Shown piece by piece: positions 24,594 through 32,184 of a stretch of DNA of 46,779 nt. The DNA comes from JAVBQJ01 sp031549115 (lineage in GTDB: Bacteria > Verrucomicrobiota > Lentisphaeria > Victivallales > Victivallaceae). A model generated the notes under the pieces. It searched no databases and was not told the DNA's origin. It saw only the letters and a program-made list of their open reading frames with translations. Numbering within the stretch: position 1 is the stretch's first letter; the number at the start of each line of letters is the position of its first letter. The position numbers and the translations under genes were made by a program. The DNA lies in contig JAVBQJ010000140.1 of the NCBI GenBank assembly GCA_031549115.1, positions 1 through 46,779 of the forward strand, given 5' to 3'.

Positions 24594-25856
24594 TTACCGC
24601 GCCGACAGCACCGTACGTTCGTACTGCTTGACGTCGTCCATGAACTTCATGCCGACCGGAACGTCCTGCGTAAGGCAGAAGTAGTTCCACACGGCGGCGA
24701 ACGGAAGCATTTTGGCTTCTTCCAGCAAGGCCAGACGGGAGGTGTTGTCCCACACCGATTCGAGCTCAAGCAGCTTGGTACGCGGTTCGAGCAGCGCGGC
24801 CAGCAGGGCCTTCTGCATATTGCGCGCGCCGATGGCCCAGGCGCCGATGCGGTTGATGCTGGCGTCGAAGTAATCCAGCCCGATGTGAATCTTGTGCAGA
24901 TAGTCGTAACGCACCGCTTCCTGGGCGATGGCCTGGAGGTCATCGTTGAAAAGCAGTACGTGGTCGGAGTCCCAGCGGACGCCGCGGCTGACATGCAGCA
25001 GCACTTCGTCGAGGAAGCAGAAGATCGCCGACAGCTTGTCGGAGATGGTTTCGGTCGGATGGAAGTGACCCGAATCCAGGCACAGCAGCTTTTTGCGGCT
25101 GACCGCGTATCCCATGTAGAATTCATGCGACCCGACGGTGTAAGACTCCGTGCCGATGCCGAACAACTTGGGTTCGACCGCGTCGCGGACGAAAGCCGCC
25201 GGAATCTCTTCGGTGAAGATTTCGTCGAGGCTGGCGGCCAGCCGCTGCCGCGGGCTCTGCCGGTCGGCGGGGACATCCTTGTAGCCGTCCGGAGCCCAGA
25301 AGTTCACCACCGACGGCGATCCCTGGGCTTCGCCGAATTTGGCGGCGATCCGGCGGATGGCCTTGCCGTGATTGACCCAGAAGCGGCGGATCCCGGCGTC
25401 CGGGTGGCTCAGCGACAAGCCGTTGTCCAGCTTCGGATGCGAATAAAACGCCGGGGCGACATCCATCGCGACGCCGCGCTCTTTGCTCCACGCCAGCCAA
25501 CCGGCGAAGTGTTCGATGGTGAGCGCGTCGCGGTCGACGCCCGCGGGCAGGCAATCCATTTCATGCCCCTGCAGGCAGACCCGGTGTTTGCCGGGGATCA
25601 GCTTCAGCGCCATATCCAGGTCCTGGCGCAATTCGCCGGGGGTGCGGGCCCGGCCCGGATAGGAGCCGGTGACCTGGCAGCCGCCGGTCAACGCGTGGTT
25701 GGTGCTTTCGAAGCCGACGACGTCATCGCCTTGCCAGGCGTGGATGGAAAGAGCGATCTGCGACAATTTGCGCAGCGCCTCGGCGGTATCGACGCCGTAT
25801 TCGGCATAGGCTTCCGTGGCCAGGCGGAAGGCGTTTTCAACATTGGTACAATTCAT
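24594..25856 (-). CDS. rhaA: L-rhamnose isomerase
   Basis: Interconverts L-rhamnose and L-rhamnulose in the first cytoplasmic step of rhamnose use, with Mn2+. The 420 residues agree with the family's usual 419. Conserved stretches include LSIHAWQGDDVVGFE near the N-terminus, RVCLQGHEMDCLP, FYSHPKLDNGLSLSHPD, LFGIGTESYTVGSHEFYMGY, LDSGHFHPTETI (metal-site Asp and His), and WDSDHVLLFNDDLQAI. The ATG at 25856 follows GAGGAG by nine bases; the open frame goes 14 codons further without support. No rhamnulokinase or aldolase lies next to it, so the remaining steps must be encoded elsewhere. It follows an unknown gene by 47 bases and ends at a strong terminator. Confidence 0.96.
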   Translation of the reverse strand: MNCTNVENAFRLATEAYAEYGVDTAEALRKLSQIALSIHAWQGDDVVGFESTNHALTGGCQVTGSYPGRARTPGELRQDLDMALKLIPGKHRVCLQGHEMDCLPAGVDRDALTIEHFAGWLAWSKERGVAMDVAPAFYSHPKLDNGLSLSHPDAGIRRFWVNHGKAIRRIAAKFGEAQGSPSVVNFWAPDGYKDVPADRQSPRQRLAASLDEIFTEEIPAAFVRDAVEPKLFGIGTESYTVGSHEFYMGYAVSRKKLLCLDSGHFHPTETISDKLSAIFCFLDEVLLHVSRGVRWDSDHVLLFNDDLQAIAQEAVRYDYLHKIHIGLDYFDASINRIGAWAIGARNMQKALLAALLEPRTKLLELESVWDNTSRLALLEEAKMLPFAAVWNYFCLTQDVPVGMKFMDDVKQYERTVLSAR

Positions 25857-25903
25857 TTTTTCGGCTCCTCTTTCGTTTGTATCGGTAAATTTTTTCACGG
25901 TTT

Positions 25904-26539
25904 TCAGGAAAGCGCGATGCCGGAAAAGTCGGCGAAGGCGCGATGATAGCGCGCGGCATTGTGCGCGTTGAAATTTTTGCGGGTATAATCGCGGTGGCGG
26001 CGGATGCTGTCCTCCGCCATTTCAATCAGGTCGGCGACACAGGTGACGATCTTTTTTTCGCTGTCCTGAAACACGTTGACCCGCCGCTTCAGCTTGCCGG
26101 TGCGGTCGCCGGCCAGAAAGCCGTCGAGCGATTCCTCCCGGGTCAGCATCCGGTTTTCGAAGCAGACCAGCTGGGCGGCCGCAGTCAGCGTCTCCGCCAG
26201 CAGTTCGAAATAATTCAACAACCGCCGTTCCCGCAGCGAAGTATCGGCATTGCTGAGCGTCACCACCACCGCGTCGGTGTCGCGGACGGCGCTGTTGAGC
26301 AATTCCAGAAGACCGCGGTAGCTTTCGAAGCGCTGGTGCGGCTCCTGCTCGAGCAACTGCAGCGAAAACTGCTGGGTGAAGCGTTCGTAAACCGCGTCGC
26401 GTCGTCCCAGAAGCGGCGGCAGATTCATTTTTACCAGATAATCGGCATCGGTCGCCTTTTTTCCGGTACGCGAGCGTCCATGGCCGAAAATCACCGTTTT
26501 CAGCTTGCCGAACAGGTCAGTTGCCAGATTAAGTTCCAC
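25904..26539 (-). CDS. Protein of unknown function upstream of rhaA
   Basis: 211 residues, soluble, largely helical and charged, with no signal peptide or membrane segment. I recognise no family. Notable parts are an N-terminal FGHGRSRTGKKATDADYLVKM, a middle DAVVVTLSNADTSLRERRLLNYFELLAETL, and a C-terminal DSIRRHRDYTRKNFNAHNAARYHRAF. The start is GTG at 26539, with GGGG eight bases upstream; the next in-frame ATG is 37 codons inside. It shares a promoter (26574-26601) and probably an mRNA with rhaA. A link to rhamnose use rests only on this. Confidence 0.65.
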   Translation of the reverse strand: MELNLATDLFGKLKTVIFGHGRSRTGKKATDADYLVKMNLPPLLGRRDAVYERFTQQFSLQLLEQEPHQRFESYRGLLELLNSAVRDTDAVVVTLSNADTSLRERRLLNYFELLAETLTAAAQLVCFENRMLTREESLDGFLAGDRTGKLKRRVNVFQDSEKKIVTCVADLIEMAEDSIRRHRDYTRKNFNAHNAARYHRAFADFSGIALS

Positions 26540-26573
26540 TCGAATGCCCCGTTTAGATTAGTATTTCTGCTTA

Positions 26574-26601
26574 AATGTAACATGGCTCGAAAAAAAATCA
26601 A
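26574..26601 (-). promoter_or_regulatory. Candidate promoter of the unknown gene-rhaA unit
   Basis: On the minus strand TTGATT (26596-26601) and TACATT (26574-26579) are 16 bp apart, 35 bases before the GTG start. Confidence 0.45.
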
Positions 26602-26610
26602 GGACTTTTC

Positions 26611-26639
26611 TTGTTAAAATGCTCTCCACGATGTATATT
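26611..26639 (+). promoter_or_regulatory. Candidate promoter of the secreted protein gene at 26671
   Basis: TTGTTA (26611-26616) and TATATT (26634-26639) are 17 bp apart, 31 bases before the start codon, with an AGGAGG in between. Confidence 0.55.
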
Positions 26640-26670
26640 TAGCTGGAAAAACTCAAAACAGGAGGCGACA

Positions 26671-27129
26671 ATGCAGCGAAAGTTTCGTGCGATTCTGGTG
26701 GTGTTGGTGCTGTGCGGCATCGGTGCCGCCGCGATGGCAGCCGAGGTTTATTGCCGTTCGGGGCTGGTGGTGAAGTCCGAAGTACAGACCCGGCAGCCCG
26801 CGGTTTCCGACCTGGATCCGTTCGCGCTGGACGAGGACAAGGGGCCGTTCAAGTACCTGATCGTCACCATCAAACCGGATGCCGGGCGCGCATTCAGCAT
26901 CGTCGATTATGCCGCCGTGGTCAAGGGCACCGAATACCCCTGCATGGCGCTGGCGATCGGTTCCGGGGAATTTTCGGGCTCCGACCGTTCGGTCAAGGAT
27001 TTCGGCGCCGAGGGCACGGTGCGGCTGATGTTCCGGATCGACTCTTCGGCATTGGGCTACCGTCCGGATGTGACGCTGCGCTACAAGCTGGCGACGACCG
27101 GGCTGGTGGACACCAAGCTGTCGTTCTGA
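26671..27129 (+). CDS. Small secreted protein of unknown function
   Basis: 152 residues with a clear signal peptide (MQRKFRAILVVLVLCGIGAA, cleavage near AMAAE). The mature part is a beta-rich domain with VKDFGAEGTVRLMFRIDSS and DVTLRYKLATT, of immunoglobulin-like appearance, but I recognise no family. A strong AGGAGG precedes the ATG at 26671; an open frame to 26611 has no ribosome site and would bury the signal peptide. The YgiQ gene begins 24 bases after the stop and may be co-transcribed. Confidence 0.7.
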   Translation: MQRKFRAILVVLVLCGIGAAAMAAEVYCRSGLVVKSEVQTRQPAVSDLDPFALDEDKGPFKYLIVTIKPDAGRAFSIVDYAAVVKGTEYPCMALAIGSGEFSGSDRSVKDFGAEGTVRLMFRIDSSALGYRPDVTLRYKLATTGLVDTKLSF

Positions 27130-27153
27130 GCCGACAACCGAAAGAATGCCTTT

Positions 27154-28917
27154 ATGACGGAGCTGAAAGCCGAATTTCTGCCGATGACGCGGAAGGAAAT
27201 GGAAGCGCTCGGATGGGATGAGCTGGATGTGCTGCTTATCACCGGGGACGCCTATGTCGATCATCCGAGCTTCGGCGTACCGCTGATCGGGCGGATTCTA
27301 TTGCGCGAAGGCTACCGGACGGGAATCATCGCGCAGCCGGACTGGAAGGACGTCGAATCGCTGAAAGCGATGGGGGCTCCGCGCCTGGGGTGCGGCGTAT
27401 CCAGCGGCAACCTCGACAGCATGGTCAATATCTATACGGCGGGGCGGCGGCTGCGCCGCGAGGACGCGTATTCGGAAAACGGCGAGACCGGCAAGCGGCC
27501 GCCGCACGCGCTGGTGGTGTATGCGCAGTTGGCGCGGCAGGCCTTTCCGGGGGTGCCGATCCTGCTCGGGGGTCTGGAAGCGAGTCTGCGCCGGGTGGCG
27601 CATTACGATTACTGGCAGGACAAACTGCGGCCGGGTATGCTGGTGGATTCCAAGGCGGATCTGTTGATGTACGGCCAGGGGGAGCGGCCGATCCGGGAGG
27701 TGTTCGCCCGTCTGGCGGCCGGGCGCGATCTGGCCGGAATTCCCGGAACCGCCCGTTTGCTCGGCAAGAAGGCGGCCGAACAATTCGTCAAGCCGGACAA
27801 CTTCGAGGAGCTGCCGAGCTACGAAGAGCACCTGGCGCGGAAAAACGCGCTGCTGGACAGCACCCGGATGGTCGAAGCGGTGTCTTCACCGGGTTCGGGG
27901 CGCGGTCTCATTCAGCGTTACGGCGACCGGCTGCTGGTGATCGAACCGCCGCCGGAGCCGTTGAGCTCGGACGAACTGGACGCGGTGCACGAGTTGCCGT
28001 TTTCGGGGCGGCCGCATCCGCGTTACAAGGGGCGGATTCCGGCGTGGGAAACGGTGCGGCATTCGATCGGCGCGGTGCGCGGGTGTCCGGGCGGCTGTGC
28101 GTTTTGCGGGCTGGTGTCGCATCAGGGGCGCCGGGTGACGTCGCGGAGCTGCGAATCGATCAAACGGGAAATCGCCCGGATGGCGACGCGTTCCGACTTC
28201 AAGGGGACGATTTCGGATATCGGCGGCGCGGCGGGGAATCTGTTGGGCAGCCGGGTGGTGGATCCGGAGCGTTGCCGGGTATGCAAACGTTCGAGCTGTC
28301 TGACGCCGGCGGTTTGTCCGAATTACCAGTGCGACGGCCGGGAAATGGTGCAATTGCTGCGTGATGTGCGCCAAATGGACAAGATCAAACACGTCTACAT
28401 CAATTCCGGGATGCGTTTGGATCTGGCGTTGCGGCAGCCGGAATTGCTCAAAGAGGTGATTCACCATCATGTTTCGGGGCACATGAAAGCGGCGCCGGAG
28501 CATTTGCATGCGCGGGTATTGAAGCTGATGCGCAAGAGTTCGGCGGAGGAGTTTTACGAATTCCGCCGGGTGTTCGAGGAAGAGAGCGCGAAGGCGGGGA
28601 AGAAGCAATACCTGATACCGTTGTTCATTTCCAATTTTCCGGGGTCGACTTCGGAGGAGATGAAGGTGGTGGACGACTATTTGAATGCGAACAACTGGAG
28701 CCCGCAGCAGGTACAGGATTACATTCCGCTGCCGATGACGATGGGCGGGGCGATGTACTATACCGGCTGCGCGCCGGACGGGACGCCGATCACGGTGAAC
28801 CGCGGCCTGGCGGAACGGCGGGACCAGATCAACGTGCTGAAACGGGTGCGCCCCGGCAGCCGCCGCGCCGCCCCCCCGATGATCTCCAAGCAGAATAAAA
28901 ATAATAAAAATAAATAG
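27154..28917 (+). CDS. YgiQ-family radical SAM protein
   Basis: 587 residues of the UPF0313/YgiQ group. The N-terminal cobalamin-binding-like region (LLITGDAYVDHPSFGVPLIGR, then LGCGVSSGNLDSMVN and LLGGLEASLRRVAHYDYW) is followed by the radical SAM core with the C-x3-C-x2-C cluster in RGCPGGCAFC near residue 310, and by KHVYINSGMRLD and HVSGHMKAAPEH. Such proteins bind a 4Fe-4S cluster and S-adenosylmethionine; I know of no established reaction for the family. The protein ends KQNKNNKNK: these last residues are translated from the A/T-rich leading edge of the structured element that begins here, so the natural C-terminus may have been replaced. The Shine-Dalgarno (GAAAGAA) is weak. Confidence 0.93.
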   Translation: MTELKAEFLPMTRKEMEALGWDELDVLLITGDAYVDHPSFGVPLIGRILLREGYRTGIIAQPDWKDVESLKAMGAPRLGCGVSSGNLDSMVNIYTAGRRLRREDAYSENGETGKRPPHALVVYAQLARQAFPGVPILLGGLEASLRRVAHYDYWQDKLRPGMLVDSKADLLMYGQGERPIREVFARLAAGRDLAGIPGTARLLGKKAAEQFVKPDNFEELPSYEEHLARKNALLDSTRMVEAVSSPGSGRGLIQRYGDRLLVIEPPPEPLSSDELDAVHELPFSGRPHPRYKGRIPAWETVRHSIGAVRGCPGGCAFCGLVSHQGRRVTSRSCESIKREIARMATRSDFKGTISDIGGAAGNLLGSRVVDPERCRVCKRSSCLTPAVCPNYQCDGREMVQLLRDVRQMDKIKHVYINSGMRLDLALRQPELLKEVIHHHVSGHMKAAPEHLHARVLKLMRKSSAEEFYEFRRVFEEESAKAGKKQYLIPLFISNFPGSTSEEMKVVDDYLNANNWSPQQVQDYIPLPMTMGGAMYYTGCAPDGTPITVNRGLAERRDQINVLKRVRPGSRRAAPPMISKQNKNNKNK

Positions 28918-29020
28918 AGCCGCGAAGCGGGCGTAACGAGACGGTGGAGATTTGACCGGATGCGTGAGCGACGGTCAAATGTCCACATGAAGCAGACTCT
29001 GGTGCCGCACCAGCGGCGCA
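28894..29020 (+). repeat. Structured dispersed element, copy 1
   Basis: In the direction of the preceding gene: an (A)nT-rich run (28894-28916), the block GAGCCGCGAAGCGG (28917-28930), then a large hairpin. Its arms are 28944-28958 and 28972-28986: 5 bp, one G-G mismatch, 9 bp. The 13-nt loop is GATGCGTGAGCGA (28959-28971). A conserved tail follows, including CCGCACCAGCGG, in which CTGGTG also pairs with CACCAG. Copy 2 at 40745-40990 has the same blocks in the same order, with a loop differing at one base but with wholly different stem sequences that still pair. No protein frame is evident. I know of no named family with this shape. Confidence 0.65.
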
Positions 29021-29076
29021 CAATCCCCGCCCTACCCCATCCTCCCTCGATAAAAACATTTTCTTCCTGTCCGCAC

Positions 29077-29104
29077 TTGACATTTGCGCTTTTGTTGCTA
29101 TAAT
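29077..29104 (+). promoter_or_regulatory. Consensus sigma70 promoter of the LacI gene at 29165
   Basis: TTGACA (29077-29082) and TATAAT (29099-29104) both match fully; the spacer is 16 bp. The -10 region reads TTGCTATAATAT exactly as in the module A LacI promoter at 2740-2750. Confidence 0.85.
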
Positions 29105-29114
29105 ATCAGCAGGC

Positions 29115-29132
29115 TGATTTGACGTCGAATCA
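29115..29132. promoter_or_regulatory. Operator-like palindrome at the transcription start
   Basis: TGATTTGACGTCGAATCA is an 18-bp near palindrome with 16 of 18 positions symmetric around a central CG, the form typical of LacI-family sites. It begins 10 bases after the -10, so binding would block initiation of the regulator's own gene. Confidence 0.7.
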
Positions 29133-29164
29133 AAAAATGCATTACGATCAGGATTTTCCTTAAT

Positions 29165-30205
29165 ATGTCGGTGACGATCAAAGATATTGCCGAAGCGGTC
29201 GGGGTTTCGAATCCGGCGGTATCGGCGGTATTGAACAACAAAAGCAATTGCCGGGTGTCGGAAACGACCCGGAAGCGGATTCTGGAAATGGCGCAGAAAC
29301 TCGGATACACTCCGAGTATCAGCGCCAAGATCATGCGCGGCATGCCGACCAAAACCGCCGCCATCATTTCCAGCCACCCGTTCATGCGCCTGGAGGAACA
29401 GATCAACGAACTGATTCTCCGGTTGTTCAACCGCTTCAATCAGGTCGCGTTCAGTTGTTTTCATGCCGTTTATACCGACGACGCAGCGGAAAATGTGAAA
29501 ATCACGCAGGAGCTGATTTCACGCGGTGTCCGCCACTTCGTGCTGATCGGCCCCCCCGAGGGCGGTGCCGAAATCGAGGCCGCCATACGGAAAGCCGACT
29601 GCCGTTACATTCAATACACCGGCTCGATGGAGCGCCGGATCGTCACCGTGATGGACGAAGCCATGCGGCAGCTCTGGAACCGCCTGCGCTCGGTTGAGCG
29701 GGAGAACTTCAAGCTTCTGACCGTGGATTCCGATGTCGACAACTCGCGGATCGTCGCATTTCGAAAGCTGTTCCCCGCATGGACGGAGGCGGAAATCGAG
29801 CGAAAATTCGTGCTCCGTTTCCCGATGCACAGTGACTACAGCCGTTATTATGCGGACGGTTACACGCTGACGGAACGGCTGTTGGCGGCGCATCCGGACA
29901 CCCGGGTGATTTTCTACCATTCCGACCATTTTCTACTGGGCGGGGTCGCTTTTCTGCAACGGTATGGGTACCGGGTCGGCCGGGACATCCGGCTGATCGG
30001 CGTCAACCATACCGCCGGCGTGGAAAATCACGCCGCCCCGCTGGAATCCGTCGCATTCGACGGCGAAGAAATGGCCGAGTGGCTTTACCGCAGTGTTTTC
30101 GACACCGGCCCGATGGAGCACACGGTGCAATTCCGATTGTTCGACAACAAAGCATCGACATTACCAAGTCCTGAATCCATAACCCAGGGAATGACCAATG
30201 AGTGA
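29165..30205 (+). CDS. LacI-family transcriptional regulator of the NagB-type locus
   Basis: 346 residues. TIKDIAEAVGVSNPAVSAVLN is the helix-turn-helix and YTPSISAKIMRG the hinge; the core is a two-lobed sugar-binding domain (LIGVNHTAGVEN and ESVAFDGEEMAEWLYR near the C-terminus). The ATG at 29165 lies behind a consensus promoter and an operator-like palindrome, pointing to autorepression. The gene overlaps the oxidoreductase start by eight bases and heads a three-gene unit with the NagB-like deaminase, so an amino-sugar phosphate is a reasonable guess for its effector. Confidence 0.9.
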   Translation: MSVTIKDIAEAVGVSNPAVSAVLNNKSNCRVSETTRKRILEMAQKLGYTPSISAKIMRGMPTKTAAIISSHPFMRLEEQINELILRLFNRFNQVAFSCFHAVYTDDAAENVKITQELISRGVRHFVLIGPPEGGAEIEAAIRKADCRYIQYTGSMERRIVTVMDEAMRQLWNRLRSVERENFKLLTVDSDVDNSRIVAFRKLFPAWTEAEIERKFVLRFPMHSDYSRYYADGYTLTERLLAAHPDTRVIFYHSDHFLLGGVAFLQRYGYRVGRDIRLIGVNHTAGVENHAAPLESVAFDGEEMAEWLYRSVFDTGPMEHTVQFRLFDNKASTLPSPESITQGMTNE

Positions 30206-31397
30206 AAAATTGAAAATCGCCATCATCGGAACGGGCGGCCGCGGCGTGGCCTGTTTCGGCGAACTGTTCCGGCAGCGGCCGGACAGCGAGATCGTCGCAC
30301 TGTGCGACAACAACGAATTGCGCCTGCGCGAAGCCGGCGCCAAGCTCGGCGTCACCGGCCTCTACCGCGATCTGGCCACGTTGCTGAAGACCGAAAAACC
30401 CGACGGCCTCGTCATCACCACCCCGGACTACATGCACGAGGAGCACGCGTGCCTGGCGTTGAATGCCGGCGTCAATGTCCTCCTCGACAAGCCATTGGCC
30501 ATCAACGTGAAAGGCTGCAAAAACATCGTCAGGGCCGCCGAAAAATCCGGCAAGGTCGCGATGATCGGCTTCAATCTGCGTCACCACGCGGTGCTGCGCA
30601 AATTGAAATCCCTGATCGACGACGGTGTGCTCGGGCGTATTTTCCTGGCGGAAAACCGGGAATTTTACGACGGCGGCAGGACCTACATGGCCCGCTGGAA
30701 CCGCAAAAAAGAGTTCTGCGGCGGCCTGTGGATCCACAAGGGCAGCCATGACTTCGACGTCTTCAACTGGCTGTTCGGCTTTCCCAAACCGAAGAAGGTC
30801 ACCGCGTTTGCCGGCATCGACGTCCTGACCCCGGACAACATCCCGTTCGAAGTCAAGGACGGCGTGCCGGTCGGCCCGACCTGCGAAGAGTGCCACTACC
30901 ACGACACCTGCCCGGATTGCTTCCGTTATGCCGAAAAAGAGTGGTCGAAGGACGCGCAGCAATTCGACAAATATGCCAAAGACCTGTGCATCTACACCTC
31001 GGACAAGGATGTCCACGACAACGGCATCGCGATGGTGGAATACGAAAACGGCATCAAGGCCAGCCACATGGAGTGCTTCATCACCCCGCTTTCGGACCGG
31101 CTTTACACCATCGTCGGCACCCGCGGCCAGGCGACGGCTTCACTCGAAGGCATGCAGATCAAGGTGTATCCGCGCTGGAGCAAGGATGTGATCACCTACG
31201 ATCTGGCGCAGGAAGCAGGCAGCCACGGCGGCGCCGATCCGGGGCTGGTCGAGAGCTTCGCCAAGGTGTTGCTCGGCGCGGAGCAGAACCGCTCCACCAT
31301 GGAACAGGGTATGTGGTCCACCGCCATCGGCGAGGCCGCTGAAATTTCCCGGCGTGAAAACCGGATTGTCATGATCGATGAACTAGTGAAGGATTGA
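30198..31397 (+). CDS. Gfo/Idh/MocA-family NAD(P)-dependent oxidoreductase
   Basis: 399 residues. The N-terminal Rossmann fold has KIAIIGTGGRGVACFGE, then VALCDNN, TTPDYMHEEHACLAL, and the family's E-K-P motif in the form LLDKPLAINV, whose Lys is the likely catalytic residue. The C-terminal domain carries CGGLWIHKGSHDFDVFNW, with the His of the catalytic centre. An added cysteine-rich insert (CEECHYHDTCPDC, four Cys with His) around residues 230-245 looks like a metal site and occurs in a subset of this family. These enzymes act on sugars, inositols or modified glycans. The ATG overlaps the LacI gene and has AGGGAA upstream; nagB follows five bases later. Confidence 0.9.
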   Translation: MSEKLKIAIIGTGGRGVACFGELFRQRPDSEIVALCDNNELRLREAGAKLGVTGLYRDLATLLKTEKPDGLVITTPDYMHEEHACLALNAGVNVLLDKPLAINVKGCKNIVRAAEKSGKVAMIGFNLRHHAVLRKLKSLIDDGVLGRIFLAENREFYDGGRTYMARWNRKKEFCGGLWIHKGSHDFDVFNWLFGFPKPKKVTAFAGIDVLTPDNIPFEVKDGVPVGPTCEECHYHDTCPDCFRYAEKEWSKDAQQFDKYAKDLCIYTSDKDVHDNGIAMVEYENGIKASHMECFITPLSDRLYTIVGTRGQATASLEGMQIKVYPRWSKDVITYDLAQEAGSHGGADPGLVESFAKVLLGAEQNRSTMEQGMWSTAIGEAAEISRRENRIVMIDELVKD

Positions 31398-31402
31398 AAC
31401 CG

Positions 31403-32125
31403 ATGAACACAAAGATTTTCAACGACAAGTACGAACTGGGCAAAGCCGCCGCCGAGTGCGGCGCGGAGTACATCCGCAAAGCCATCGCCGCCAAAGGGTA
31501 TGCCAACGTCATCGTCGCCACCGGCGCCAGCCAGTTCGAAATGCTTTCGGACCTGGTCAAGGCTCCGGGCATCGACTGGGGCAAGGTGAATGTCTTCCAC
31601 CTCGACGAATACGTCAACCTGCCCGAGGATCACCCCGCCGGCTTCCGCAAATACCTGCGCGAGCGTTTCATCGCCCAGTTGCCGGCGGCCCCGGCCAAAT
31701 TCTACCCGGTTTCCGAGGAAGGCATGGCGGAGTTGTGCGACGTGCTGAAGCAGACGGTGATCGACGTCGCCTTCGTCGGCATCGGTGAAAACGGGCACCT
31801 CGCTTTCAACGATCCGCCGGCCGACTTCGACACCGAAGCGCCATATCTGATCATCGCGCTCGACGCCGGCTGCCGCAAGCAGCAGCTCGGCGAAGGCTGG
31901 TTCCCCACCATCGACGACGTCCCGACCCATGCCGTGTCGATGAGCATCCGCCAGATCATGAAGAGCAAGGCCATCGTCAACACCGTCCCCGACGCCCGCA
32001 AGGCGCAGGCGGTCAAAGGCGCGTTGAATGGGCCGGTATCCAATCTGTGTCCGGCTTCGATTCTGCAGCGGCACCCGGATTGCCATACCTTCCTCGACCG
32101 CGATTCCGCTTCTCTGTTGAAGTAA
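31403..32125 (+). CDS. nagB: Glucosamine-6-phosphate deaminase-like (NagB family) protein
   Basis: 240 residues of the NagB/RpiA/6-phosphogluconolactonase fold; the typical reaction turns glucosamine-6-phosphate into fructose-6-phosphate and ammonia. Seen: VATGASQFEML (phosphate loop), VNVFHLDEYVNLP (the catalytic Asp of E. coli NagB is in this DEY), VGIGENGHLAFNDPP (His of the ring-opening site), and HAVSMSIRQIMKSKAI. In E. coli the His motif is preceded by N-D-G; here it is E-N-G, so the second acidic residue differs, a change common in this branch, which could mean another hexosamine phosphate. The ATG at 31403 has GAAGGA upstream. Ends at a strong terminator. Confidence 0.85.
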   Translation: MNTKIFNDKYELGKAAAECGAEYIRKAIAAKGYANVIVATGASQFEMLSDLVKAPGIDWGKVNVFHLDEYVNLPEDHPAGFRKYLRERFIAQLPAAPAKFYPVSEEGMAELCDVLKQTVIDVAFVGIGENGHLAFNDPPADFDTEAPYLIIALDAGCRKQQLGEGWFPTIDDVPTHAVSMSIRQIMKSKAIVNTVPDARKAQAVKGALNGPVSNLCPASILQRHPDCHTFLDRDSASLLK

Positions 32126-32144
32126 TCCGGTAAAGGAAAACATG

Positions 32145-32180
32145 GCGGCGTCGATGTCGAAAATTCGACACTGACGCCGT
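32145..32180. terminator. Terminator hairpin between nagB and the convergent LacI gene
   Basis: CGGCGTC pairs with GACGCCG and, inside, TGTCGA with TCGACA around an AAAT loop. GTCTTGTTATTT follows on the plus strand. It lies 20 bases after the nagB stop and 5 before the stop of the opposing gene, so it may serve both. Confidence 0.7.
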
Positions 32181-32184
32181 CTTG

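Noticed and set aside
28894..29020. CRISPR array or insertion sequence
   Set aside because: There are no regularly spaced repeats, and no transposase or reverse transcriptase frame lies near either copy.
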